Source: Verrucomicrobiaceae bacterium UBA7681 (lineage in GTDB: Bacteria > Verrucomicrobiota > Verrucomicrobiia > Verrucomicrobiales > Verrucomicrobiaceae). From it: 35,870 bases of DNA. The position numbers were made by a program, and so were the translations under genes. The stretch covers positions 345,691 through 381,560 of the forward strand of contig DLGZ01000053.1 in NCBI GenBank assembly GCA_002482965.1. The letters are read 5' to 3'. The notes under the pieces were generated by a model. The model was not told the origin of the DNA. It made no database searches and saw only the letters and a program-made list of their open reading frames with translations. Below, one piece after another: positions 17,549 through 24,974 of this stretch (positions are counted from its first letter, which is position 1; the number at the start of each line of letters is the position of its first letter).

Positions 17549-18451
17549 TCATTTCCCTTCGAGTCGATAAGCACGCGCCAGCGCGACAAAGATCTCGCGC
17601 AAGCTCATCGGTCGCACTTCGTGATGCATCGCCGTCGGAATCGCCCCACGCAGCGCCGCAGCAAGAGCCTCCTCATTCGCAAACCGGCTCTCAGTAAAGC
17701 GCAGCGTGCGCCCCGCCTGCTCCGCATGCAGCCAGTCATTCGGCAGATTCACCGGCGCTTTAACCTCATCCGGCAGCACCACCTCAATCGCCCGAAACCG
17801 CGCCTGCAAGCTGTCGCTCGTTTCATCCAGCGCCAGTTTCCCGCGATTGATGATCGCCACCCGATCCGCCAGTCGCTGCACCTCCTCAATATCATGCGAC
17901 GACACAAACACCGTCCACCCCTCCTGCTCCGTAAGTTCCAGCAGCCCGCGAATAAACTCATCACGCACCAGCGGATCCAGCCCACTGAACGGCTCATCCA
18001 ACACCACCAGCTTCGGCCGATACGCCAGACTGCTCAGCAGCGCAGCCTTCATCCGCATCCCACGCGAGAGATCCTTCAGCTTCGTTCCCAGCGGCAGATC
18101 AAACTGCGTCAGCAACTGCCTCTCAAAAGCGCTGTCCCAGTTCGGATACAACGGCCGGCAGTAATCAAAGAACTGCTTCACCGTCATCCACAGCGGCAGC
18201 TCCATATTCTCGGACACATATCCAATCTGCGTAAACTGCGCCGGCCCCAGCTTCCGCGAATCCCCGCCCAGCACCTCAATCGTCCCACTGTCCGGCCGAT
18301 GCAGATTCAGCAAACACTTGATCGTCGTGCTCTTCCCCGCGCCATTCGGCCCCAGAAAAGCAGTCACCTGCCCCTCCGGCACTTGCAGGCTCAATCCGGC
18401 AACGGCTTCAGTCTTCCGGAAACGTTTGTGGAGGTCAGTGATCGTGATCAT
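17549..18451 (-). CDS. ABC transporter ATP-binding protein (YtrB-like)
   Basis: This 300-residue ATPase starts MITITDLHKRF. It has Walker A GPNGAGKST (about residues 34-42), the signature LSRGM, Walker B VVLDEPFSGLDP and the switch SSHDIEEV. The C-terminal extension after about residue 215 is of the kind seen in exporter ATPases. It is the only ATPase in the operon, so it presumably energises all four membrane proteins. The ATG overlaps the stop of the GntR gene by four bases, which fixes the start at 18451 even though the frame is open further upstream. The combination with a YtrA-type repressor resembles the Bacillus ytrABCDEF operon layout. Confidence 0.92.
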   Translation of the reverse strand: MITITDLHKRFRKTEAVAGLSLQVPEGQVTAFLGPNGAGKSTTIKCLLNLHRPDSGTIEVLGGDSRKLGPAQFTQIGYVSENMELPLWMTVKQFFDYCRPLYPNWDSAFERQLLTQFDLPLGTKLKDLSRGMRMKAALLSSLAYRPKLVVLDEPFSGLDPLVRDEFIRGLLELTEQEGWTVFVSSHDIEEVQRLADRVAIINRGKLALDETSDSLQARFRAIEVVLPDEVKAPVNLPNDWLHAEQAGRTLRFTESRFANEEALAAALRGAIPTAMHHEVRPMSLREIFVALARAYRLEGK

Positions 18452-18810
18452 AGGCTTTTGAGATGCTGAATGATTTGGTTGAGCGTGAGATTCAAATCGG
18501 CGGCCTCCTTGAGCAGCGCCCGGCATTCCGGCGTGATCTGCGCGAGCCGTTCCGCGAGATCCGGCTGATCCGGCACCGTCACGACCATCCCGATCCCAGG
18601 TCGTGAATTGAGCCACCCTGCATCCTTCAGCAGCAGCACCACCTTATGCGCCGTCGTCGGGCTGATCCGCAGTTCCTGGCTCAGCGTCCGCACACTCGGA
18701 AACGCATCCCCCGCCCTCATCTGCCCCGTTAAGAGCGCTTTGCGCACAGCCCCAAGAATCTGGTCAGAGACCGGACTCCCATCCTGAAGCTGGATCGAAA
18801 AAGGCAGCAT
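18448..18810 (-). CDS. GntR-family transcriptional repressor, YtrA-like
   Basis: This 120-residue protein has an N-terminal winged helix-turn-helix of the GntR type: VSDQILGAVRKALLTGQMRAGDAFPSVR is described by the segments at about residues 14-41, then LSQELRISPTTAHKV and GWLNSRPGIGMVV. Only a short helical C-terminal tail follows (no ligand domain), which defines the YtrA subfamily. Such proteins usually repress their own operon of ABC transporter genes, as the arrangement here suggests. I chose the ATG at 18810; a perfect palindrome lies 18-38 bases upstream of it and would be its operator. Confidence 0.9.
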   Translation of the reverse strand: MLPFSIQLQDGSPVSDQILGAVRKALLTGQMRAGDAFPSVRTLSQELRISPTTAHKVVLLLKDAGWLNSRPGIGMVVTVPDQPDLAERLAQITPECRALLKEAADLNLTLNQIIQHLKSL

Positions 18811-18827
18811 ACGCGAGGTGTTCTTAC

Positions 18828-18848
18828 TGTAACAGCACAACTGTTACA
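18828..18848. promoter_or_regulatory. Probable operator for the GntR/YtrA-like repressor
   Basis: TGTAACAG-CACAA-CTGTTACA is a perfect 8-bp inverted repeat with a 5-base spacer. It lies immediately upstream of the repressor's start codon. Size and symmetry match the sites bound by dimeric YtrA-type regulators (family knowledge); binding here is inferred. Confidence 0.75.
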
Positions 18849-18980
18849 CCTGCAAGCAAAATTTATCTCGTTCATTTTTCTGCCATCTGCTTCGCCTTCC
18901 TGCCACCGCATTCCGACATAGGTCGCCTCCATTCTCCCTCGACACCACCACCTGCATTCTATCCCACGCCCCCAAAACCC

Positions 18981-19070
18981 TTTCCGTCCTTTCCGTCCTT
19001 TCCGTCCTTTCCGTCCTTTCCGTCCTTTCCGTCCTTTCCGTCCTTTCCGTCCTTTCCGTCCTTTCCGTCC
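18981..19070. repeat. Tandem array of the 9-mer TTTCCGTCC, 10 copies
   Basis: Ten uninterrupted, identical 9-base units (tttccgtcc) in 90 bases. A second, less regular array of the same unit is at 26493-26556. Identical units suggest recent expansion by slippage. The unit is in phase with codons, but no gene uses it. Confidence 0.9.
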
Positions 19071-19175
19071 CTCGCTGATCAACCCCACGATCTTCACATC
19101 ACAGGAACTCAGCTCTTGAATTCCAACAACCTTCCAGCCCGATCAACGATGCAATCCATCTCGAATACAGGTCTT

Positions 19176-19330
19176 GAAGGCCAACGGCCTTCCGTAATAT
19201 AGCCCAGGGATGCCGAGCTTTAGCGAGTGCTTCCCTGAGTCTCGCCATCCCAATTCGGAAAGCAAACCCAGCGGTTCGTCGCGCAAATTTTCCACCAGCA
19301 GCGTCTTCAACGAGCTCCGCAACGCATTTG
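19176..19330 (+). repeat. Bipartite hairpin element, copy 2
   Basis: It has the same layout as the copy at 7337: GAAGGCC-AAC-GGCCTTC, then 'agcccagggatgccgagctt', 'gcttccctgagt', 'ggaaagcaaacccagc', 'ccagcagcgtctt' and 'cgcaacgcatttg'. It lies just downstream of the hypothetical gene at 19402. Confidence 0.85.
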
Positions 19331-19401
19331 CTCCGCAGGCAGGCCGCGCTCCAATGCCGCCCAGTCCTCGATGACCTCCGCATAACCGAGCTCCATTCGA
19401 G

Positions 19402-19743
19402 TCAGGCCTTGTCACGCTCGAACTGGTCCGCGTGGCTCAGCTCATAGCGTAAATTCAGCAAGATGACGTTCTCCGAATTTTCCGCGCCCGAACAGATCAT
19501 GTTCCAATGCTCCTCCGGCTTGAGTTTGCGCTCATCAATCATCTCCTCGCGCTCATACGGGTCCGCAGGCCACTCGGGCCCAAAAAGACCCGCCCATTCC
19601 TGCAGGCAACTGGCCGTCACAGGCGCTCCAATTTCCTTGAGCTCTGCAATGACCTCCTCCAGGTGGTCTGCTTCATAGCCCACCACAAACCGGTCAAATC
19701 CAGAGGTGTTGATGGGGGGGTGAACCAGTTCGCCACTGTCCAT
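19402..19743 (-). CDS. Hypothetical protein or displaced C-terminus of the upstream gene
   Basis: This frame of 113 residues has natural protein character (e.g. DRFVVGYEADHLEEVIAELKEIG and DPYEREEMIDERKLKPEEHW). It overlaps the 3' end of the upstream gene in another frame by 127 bases. The upstream frame becomes unnatural in the overlap, at a run of seven G (19714-19720). The most economical reading is one gene with a frameshift there, with these residues as its real C-terminus. The alternative is a separate small protein starting at the ATG at 19743. No domain is recognised. Confidence 0.5.
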   Translation of the reverse strand: MDSGELVHPPINTSGFDRFVVGYEADHLEEVIAELKEIGAPVTASCLQEWAGLFGPEWPADPYEREEMIDERKLKPEEHWNMICSGAENSENVILLNLRYELSHADQFERDKA

Positions 19744-20564
19744 ACCGTCCGCTCAGCCGGTCTCACCTTGTCGAGCCCGATTTCCTGCACTCGGCTGTCC
19801 AGCCTCCAAACTGGGTCAGGCAGACCTTCGACCTTCAACAACAATAGAGCGGCCTCCTCTCCCAATTTCCCGCCTTCATTCACCACCTCCCACAATCGGC
19901 GTTGGGCTTCGGGCAGATCATGCTCGGCATGCGCCCTCAGCATCAGCAGATACTCATCACCCACCCCTTGCTGCTTGAGGTCCGGCATCGTCGCAGGCAG
20001 CCAATGCGCGGCAATATCAGCAGGCACAACCACGGAAGCGGAGTCATTGATCGCCGCTACTGCGGCTGAAAATCCAGGCGCTCCCAGCACCAGCAGCTCT
20101 CGCTCCGCAAAAGCTTTCACCGCACGTTCCGCATCAACCGCCATCATCGCCGCCGGCCAGGAGACAAAGGGCCAGCCATGAAAAAGATTCGGCGTCGAAG
20201 GATCCTCGAGCCCTTGTTCAAGAGCGCGGAAGACACCGTCTTTCCACTGCGGCTCGGCATTCTCAGCCCCCTCAACAATCCCTTTGAGCAAGTCCGGCCA
20301 CGTCAGGCTGACGCTCTTGTTAGAAAGCCAGTCAGCGATGAACGCAACAGACGCACCAGTTCCAAGCTCACCAATGGCTCTGAGCACCTCACTCTGCGCC
20401 TCAGCATCCCCATTCTTCATCGCAGTCGCCCCTCGCCGCATCAACTCCACCAGGTTCCGGTCCTTCTCAGGCAGCGCCTCCAGCCTGCGCCTCTCATTCC
20501 AAGCACGCCACCACCACACCCCTCCCCCAAGAACCGCAACAAAGATGCACAGCGCAAAAACCAT
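19617..20564 (-). CDS. Hypothetical membrane-anchored protein, possibly frameshifted
   Basis: This 315-residue protein starts with the hydrophobic helix MVFALCIFVAVLGGGVWWW (anchor or uncleaved signal). A helical, charged region follows, with ELMRRGATAMKNGDAEAQSE and other Ala/Leu/Glu-rich stretches, possibly HEAT- or TPR-like, though I see no clear repeat. I placed the start at the ATG at 20564, because the open frame further upstream crosses two hairpins. The last 30 or so residues (after about position 19720) look out of frame and overlap the more natural frame of the next ORF. Function unknown. Confidence 0.5.
   Translation of the reverse strand: MVFALCIFVAVLGGGVWWWRAWNERRRLEALPEKDRNLVELMRRGATAMKNGDAEAQSEVLRAIGELGTGASVAFIADWLSNKSVSLTWPDLLKGIVEGAENAEPQWKDGVFRALEQGLEDPSTPNLFHGWPFVSWPAAMMAVDAERAVKAFAERELLVLGAPGFSAAVAAINDSASVVVPADIAAHWLPATMPDLKQQGVGDEYLLMLRAHAEHDLPEAQRRLWEVVNEGGKLGEEAALLLLKVEGLPDPVWRLDSRVQEIGLDKVRPAERTVWTVANWFTPPSTPLDLTGLWWAMKQTTWRRSLQSSRKLERL
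19714..19720. other. G7 homopolymer, candidate frameshift site
   Basis: Seven consecutive G on the + strand (C7 in the coding strand) at the point where natural coding potential switches from the frame of the 315-residue ORF to that of the 113-residue ORF. It could be a sequencing error, a phase-variable tract or a real mutation. Confidence 0.45.
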
Positions 20565-20616
20565 TCTCCGACCCTGTCCCAAGACACCCCCCAAGGTCAA
20601 GCCCAAGACACCTGCT

Positions 20617-20633
20617 GGATGGCGTAGCCATCC
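20617..20633. repeat. Perfect hairpin GGATGGC-GTA-GCCATCC
   Basis: A 7-bp perfect stem with a GTA loop, in the 200-base gap between uvrB and the downstream hypothetical gene. A sister hairpin with the same loop lies at 20705. They may be parts of one structured repeat or may act as a terminator after uvrB. Confidence 0.6.
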
Positions 20634-20704
20634 AAGCCTGTAGCGAGGTGGTTGAGCGCAGCGATACCCCTCGTCCCGACACATCCTACGCATGAAATGC
20701 ACCC

Positions 20705-20721
20705 GCATCGCGTAGCGATGC
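20705..20721. repeat. Perfect hairpin GCATCGC-GTA-GCGATGC
   Basis: A 7-bp perfect stem with a GTA loop, 43 bases after the end of the uvrB coding region on the minus strand. It has the same design as the hairpin at 20617 but a different stem sequence. Confidence 0.6.
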
Positions 20722-20764
20722 CAGCACGAGCCTTGCCTAGCCCCACCATCACCCACCGCACCTC

Positions 20765-22942
20765 CTACTTCCCCTTCTTCACACCCCGCTTCGGCTTCCC
20801 ATACACCACACTCTTCCTCTGCGCCGGCAGCGCACCCGTATCATCCGCGTTCATCCCCGCCCTCTTCTTCAACTCCCGAATCTGATCCCTTAGCAGCGCC
20901 GCCCTCTCATACTCCAGCTTGCTCGCCGCATCCGCCATCTCCTGCTCCAGCTCACGAATCGTCTCCGTGATCGCAAAATCCCCCCCGCCCTCGCGCACCA
21001 CGCTCTCCTCAATCTCCCGCGCCTTGCCCAAAATTTGCAGACTCTCCTGCACCGCACGCTGCACCGTCTGCGGCGTGATCCCGTGCTTCTCATTGTGATC
21101 CGTCTGCACCTGACGCCGATACCCGCTGATGCTCAGCAGCGCCCGAATGCTCTTCGTCTCAATATCCGCAAACAACACCACCTCCCCATTGATGTGACGC
21201 GCCGCACGCCCCGACGTCTGAATCAGCGACGACTCACTCCGCAAAAACCCTTCTTTATCCGCATCCAAAATGCACACCAGACTCACCTCCGGCAAATCAA
21301 GCCCTTCACGCAGCAGATTGATCCCCACCAGCACATCACAGTCCCCCGATCTCAGGCTTCGTAAAATCTCCACCCGCTCAATCGCATCAATGTCGCTGTG
21401 CAAATACCGCACCTTGAAATCAAGATTGCGCAGGTAGTCCGTCAAATCCTCCGCCGTCCGCTTCGTCAGCGTCGTCACCAGCACACGCTCACCCTTTTCA
21501 ATCCGCTGACGGCACAGCTCAATCGTCTCATCAATCTGCCCCTTCAGTGGCTTGATCGTAATCACCGGATCCAGCAGCCCCGTCGGCCGAATGATCTGCT
21601 CCACCACCAGCGACCGCCCTTTCGCCATCACATCGAAGTTTCCCACCGCCTCAGCACTCCCGCTGATCCGCACTGTCCGCGTCATCGGCAGCGCATCCGC
21701 CACCTTGGCGATGTAGCTGGTATTTCCCACCACGCTGTTCTCAATCTCAAACCGCGCCGGCGTCGCACTCACATACACCAGCTGCCCCACCTTCCCCATG
21801 AACTCCTCAAATCGCAGTGGCCGATTGTCCAACGCACTCGGCAGCCGGAACCCATGCTCCACCAGCACCGTCTTGCGCGACTTGTCACCCTCATACATCC
21901 CGCCTATTTGAGGAATCGTCACGTGGCTCTCATCGATAAACATCAGCGGCGGCTCCTTGAAGAAATCCAGCAGCGTCCCCGGCGTCGCCCCCGGCGCACG
22001 CCCCGTCAGGTGCCGGCTGTAGTTCTCAATGCCCTGGCAGAACCCCATCTCCTGCATCATCTCAATGTCATACTGCGTCCTCATCTTGATCCGCTGCGCC
22101 TCCAGCAGCTTCCCCTCCTTCTCAAACCACGCCACCCGCTCCTCCGCCTCTTCACGGATCTTCACAATCGCCTTCCTCAGCTTGTCACCCGGCGTCACGA
22201 ACTGCTTCGCCGGAAAAATCGTGTAGCTCGGCATCTTCAGCGTCACCGTACCCGTCAGTACATCCACCGCGCTGATGCGGTCAATCTCATCCCCAAAAAA
22301 CTCAATGCGGATCGCCTCATTCTCCAGATACGCCGGCACCACCTCGATCACATCCCCCCGCGCACGAAATTTCCCGCGCGTCAGTTGCACATCATTCCGC
22401 TCATACAGCATGTCCACCAGCCGCGTCAGCAGCGTCTCCCGCGTCATCTGCATCCCCACATTCAGCGGCATCATCATCCCCTCATAATCTTCGGGAGAAC
22501 CCAAACCATAAATGCACGACACACTCGCCACGATGATCGTATCCTGCCGCGTAATGAGAGCCCCCATGCTCGAAAGCCGCAGTCGCTCGATCTCATCATT
22601 CACCGCGCTGTCCTTCTCAATGAACGTGTCCGTCCGCGCGATGTAAGCCTCCGGCTGATAATAGTCGAAGTAACTCACAAAATACTCCACCGCATTGTCC
22701 GGAAAAAAGTTCTTAAACTCCGAGTACAACTGCGCCGCCAGCGTCTTGTTGTGCGAAAACACCAGCGCCGGCCTCCCCACCTCCGCGATCACATTCGCCA
22801 TCGTAAACGTCTTCCCAGACCCCGTCACCCCCATCAGCGTCTGGTGCCGGTTCCCCGCACGCACCGACTTCGTCAGCTTCGCAATCGCCTGCGCCTGATC
22901 CCCCTGCGGACTATACTCTGTATTCAGCCGAAAAACGGACAT
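20765..22942 (-). CDS. uvrB: UvrABC system protein B (nucleotide excision repair)
   Basis: This 725-residue DNA-repair helicase-like protein verifies damage handed over by UvrA and recruits UvrC. It has Walker A GVTGSGKTF (about residues 38-46), the damage-probing beta-hairpin region YFDYYQPEAY and ARTDTFIEKD, the DEAD-box-like DESHV, helicase motifs in the second half (VLVTTLTKRTAEDL, LREGLDLPEV, QTSGRAARH) and the C-terminal UVR domain (LEQEMADAASKLEYERAALL). The ATG at 22942 gives the canonical MSVFRLNTEYSPQGDQ start; the frame extends 29 residues upstream but that part is not conserved in character. No uvrA or uvrC is in the window. Identification is firm. Confidence 0.97.
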   Translation of the reverse strand: MSVFRLNTEYSPQGDQAQAIAKLTKSVRAGNRHQTLMGVTGSGKTFTMANVIAEVGRPALVFSHNKTLAAQLYSEFKNFFPDNAVEYFVSYFDYYQPEAYIARTDTFIEKDSAVNDEIERLRLSSMGALITRQDTIIVASVSCIYGLGSPEDYEGMMMPLNVGMQMTRETLLTRLVDMLYERNDVQLTRGKFRARGDVIEVVPAYLENEAIRIEFFGDEIDRISAVDVLTGTVTLKMPSYTIFPAKQFVTPGDKLRKAIVKIREEAEERVAWFEKEGKLLEAQRIKMRTQYDIEMMQEMGFCQGIENYSRHLTGRAPGATPGTLLDFFKEPPLMFIDESHVTIPQIGGMYEGDKSRKTVLVEHGFRLPSALDNRPLRFEEFMGKVGQLVYVSATPARFEIENSVVGNTSYIAKVADALPMTRTVRISGSAEAVGNFDVMAKGRSLVVEQIIRPTGLLDPVITIKPLKGQIDETIELCRQRIEKGERVLVTTLTKRTAEDLTDYLRNLDFKVRYLHSDIDAIERVEILRSLRSGDCDVLVGINLLREGLDLPEVSLVCILDADKEGFLRSESSLIQTSGRAARHINGEVVLFADIETKSIRALLSISGYRRQVQTDHNEKHGITPQTVQRAVQESLQILGKAREIEESVVREGGGDFAITETIRELEQEMADAASKLEYERAALLRDQIRELKKRAGMNADDTGALPAQRKSVVYGKPKRGVKKGK

Positions 22943-23123
22943 GGTAAAGCTTACGTACAGCAGCGGGCTCAGCGATGCACCGAATAAATCAAACCAAGAG
23001 TCCTTCAGCCATCCAGCGAAAAGCATCAACCCGCACCCTCACACCGCAAAGCGACATTCCAATTTGAGGTCTTCTCAGCGGTCTTCTACTGAGTATAACG
23101 CAATAGACTGACAACCCTGTCTC

Positions 23124-23256
23124 GAAGGCCAACGGCCTTCCGTATTTAAGCCCAGGGATGCCGAGCCTCGGCGAGGCTTCCCTGGGTGGGTCGGCGACCG
23201 ACAGGAAAGCAAACCCAGCGACTTCTTCACACGCCGCGCCCTCCAGCAGCGTCTGC
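23124..23256 (+). repeat. Bipartite hairpin element, copy 3
   Basis: It has the hairpin GAAGGCC-AAC-GGCCTTC, then CCCAGGG/CCCTGGG arms around 'atgccgagcctcggcgagg', 'ggaaagcaaacccagc' and 'ccagcagcgtctgc'. The inner loop differs from copies 1 and 2 by paired changes (gcctcggcgaggc versus gctttagcgagtgc), as expected if the fold is conserved. Confidence 0.85.
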
Positions 23257-23345
23257 AAAAAGCACCGCCTCGCTCAAAGAACGCCGCCAGCACCAAATCC
23301 CACGATCACCCGCAATCCCCCCCAGAGATCAGATCCCACAGACCT

Positions 23346-23373
23346 TCTCTGCGTTCTCCAAATCTCTGCGGTG
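23346..23373. repeat. 'ctctgcgttctccaaatctc' phrase repeat
   Basis: It reads tctctgcgttctccaaatct followed by ctgcggtg. Near-identical phrases occur at 24941-24968 and 35424-35452. It is a dispersed short repeat of unknown role. Confidence 0.55.
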
Positions 23374-23400
23374 CTAATTCAGTGTCCCCTCAGCAGGCAC

Positions 23401-24507
23401 TCAGGACATCCCCGACCCAATCTCGCTAGGCGACGGCAGATCCGCCGGATCCACCTCCTCCACCTTCGCAGGCACCGGCTGCGCATACCGCACCCGATAC
23501 TCTTTCCACGAGATCAGCTTCCGGTCACTCTCATCCCAGATCCGCAAATTCATGCACTTCAGGCTCTCCCAAAACGTCAGCGGCTTGATCGAATAAAACA
23601 TCGGGTGCGAGTTATGGCACTTCTCCAAATAATAGTTCGGAATCCGTGAGCTCAGATGGTGAATGTGATGGAAACCAATGTTCCCCGTGAACCACTGCAA
23701 GATCTTCGGCAGCTTGTAAAACGAGCTCCCCTCCAGCGCCGCCGTCGTGTAGTCCCACTCCTCACGGTGCTCCCAGTACACATCCTCATACTGGTGCTGC
23801 ACATAAAACATCCAGATGCCCGCCATCCCCGCAAACATCGTCACCGGCAGTTGCATCAGCACATAGTTCTTAAAGCCAAAGACATAGCTCAGCCCCACAA
23901 TCATCAGCACCAGCGCGATGTTCATCATCATCACCGACTTGCGATCCTTCCCCTTCGCCCTCGGCGATGGGAAACGCTGATGAATCAAAAACAGCGCCAG
24001 CGGCCCCACCACAAACAGCGTGATCGGATTGCGGATCAGCTTGTAAAAAAAGCGCCGCGTCGGGCTCGCCTCCTGGTACTCCTTCACCGTCATCGTCCAG
24101 ATGTCCCCATCCCCACGGCGGCTCAGGTCACCCGACGTCTGGTGGTGCACCGAGTGCTGCCACGTCCAGTGCAGATACGGCGTAAAAGTCAGCATCCCGC
24201 TAATGAATCCCAGCACACTGTTCGCCTTCTTCGATTTGAAATAAGACCCATGACCGCAGTCATGAAACATGATGAACACCCGCACCAGCAGCAGGCCCGT
24301 CACCGCCGCAATCGCCAGCGTCAGCCAGTACGACACCGACAAACTCCAGTACATCGCCCACCAAAGCAGCACGTAGGGAACGAAAGTATTCACCATCTGC
24401 CAGATGGCACGAGGCATGGAAGGGACCGTAAAAGGGGCGACAATTTTCTTCCATTCGGAAATCGTGGCCTGGGGCTTGGATGGTGTCATCTCAGGGGCGC
24501 TCGTCAT
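23401..24507 (-). CDS. Membrane fatty acid desaturase
   Basis: This 368-residue integral membrane di-iron enzyme introduces a double bond into lipid acyl chains. The three histidine boxes are all present: HDCGH (about residues 82-86), HWTWQHSVHH (113-122) and FHHIHHLSSRIPNY in the C-terminal third. Hydrophobic helices flank them (VPYVLLWWAMYWSL, LTLAIAAVTGLLLV, PITLFVVGPLALFLI, VMMMNIALVLMIVGLSYVF). The pattern matches the FADS/omega-6-like desaturase family; the position of desaturation is not predictable. I used the ATG at 24507; a GTG at 24534 is the alternative. The upstream region is locally AT-rich, consistent with a promoter. Confidence 0.9.
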   Translation of the reverse strand: MTSAPEMTPSKPQATISEWKKIVAPFTVPSMPRAIWQMVNTFVPYVLLWWAMYWSLSVSYWLTLAIAAVTGLLLVRVFIMFHDCGHGSYFKSKKANSVLGFISGMLTFTPYLHWTWQHSVHHQTSGDLSRRGDGDIWTMTVKEYQEASPTRRFFYKLIRNPITLFVVGPLALFLIHQRFPSPRAKGKDRKSVMMMNIALVLMIVGLSYVFGFKNYVLMQLPVTMFAGMAGIWMFYVQHQYEDVYWEHREEWDYTTAALEGSSFYKLPKILQWFTGNIGFHHIHHLSSRIPNYYLEKCHNSHPMFYSIKPLTFWESLKCMNLRIWDESDRKLISWKEYRVRYAQPVPAKVEEVDPADLPSPSEIGSGMS

Positions 24508-24679
24508 AGTTGGTAGAGACTTATGATGTAGCACATTTTCGCCATTCGTCCCGCACAGAATTTGTTAATTCGTCCGCATCCATTGACCTATTGCGAACGC
24601 ATCGCAACATAATCATCTCATTGGCAACATTTTAGGATTTAGCAATCCTGCAACACCCCGCCTCGGCACACCCCCATAT

Positions 24680-24755
24680 GGAGTGCGGTCGCGCAGTGAG
24701 GAACAGCCAGTCCTCCGTAGCTTTAGCGAAGGAGGAAGCGAAGCTACCGCTTTCG
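24680..24755. repeat. 'ggagtgcggtcgcgcag' repeat with inserted hairpin repeat
   Basis: Its outer parts match 8621-8665 (ggagtgcggtcgcgcag..gaggaac at the left, gctaccgctttc at the right). Between them lies 'tcctccgtagctttagcga' with 'aggaggaagcg' (about 24711-24740), a member of the TAGCTTTAGCGAAG hairpin family found alone elsewhere. This looks like one repeat inserted into another. Confidence 0.65.
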
Positions 24756-24867
24756 ACGGCCTCGGTGGCGAACGCGTGCCAAGAAATCCTTGAAAGCGGA
24801 AGCCGGTAATCCTTCGCCACCCGGTCACCTCCCTCACACCACCAGCCCCTCGAAAGCCCCCGCACCC

Positions 24868-24892
24868 AAGGTGCCGGGGTCTCCGACCCCGA
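24868..24892. repeat. Hairpin repeat 'ccggggtctccgaccccg', second copy
   Basis: Same hairpin as at 199-222, preceded by 'aaggtg' rather than 'aaggca'. Confidence 0.55.
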
Positions 24893-24974
24893 GCCTGTCC
24901 GCCAACCTCTCATCCCCACAGAGCCCCCCTCAAAATCAGCCCTCTGCGCCCTCCAAATCTCTCCGCTGCCCCCC

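Larger units (their letters stand above)
18849..19401. other. Intergenic region with tandem array and repeat element
   Basis: About 550 bases without a convincing gene. It includes the promoter region of the ABC operon (near 18850-18890), a 9-bp tandem array (18981-19070) and bipartite element copy 2 (19176-19330). Open frames across the tandem array encode only (KGR)n-like low-complexity sequence. Confidence 0.6.
22943..23400. other. Intergenic region upstream of uvrB
   Basis: About 460 bases without a gene. It contains the uvrB upstream region, bipartite element copy 3 (23124-23256) and the phrase 'tctctgcgttctccaaatct' with its continuation (23346-23373), which recurs near 24941 and 35424. 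I could not identify a convincing LexA-type site. Confidence 0.55.
24508..24974. other. Intergenic region upstream of desaturase, repeat-rich
   Basis: About 470 bases without a gene. The first 130 bases are AT-rich relative to the surroundings and probably hold the desaturase promoter, though I see no convincing pair of -35/-10 boxes. The rest contains the nested repeat at 24680-24755, the 'ccggggtctccgaccccg' hairpin at 24868-24892 and the 'ctctgcg' phrase at 24941-24968. Confidence 0.55.

Noticed and set aside
18981..19070. CRISPR array
   Set aside because: Units are 9 bases with no spacers, so this is a simple tandem repeat. No cas genes are present.
18729..19097. Minus-strand frame with (KGR)n repeats
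   Set aside because: The repeat comes from the 9-mer DNA array, and the rest overlaps the operator and the GntR gene start. No evidence of a real protein.
21398..22987. 529-residue plus-strand frame opposite uvrB
   Set aside because: Arg/His/Pro/Leu-rich antisense composition, no motif; uvrB is unambiguous.
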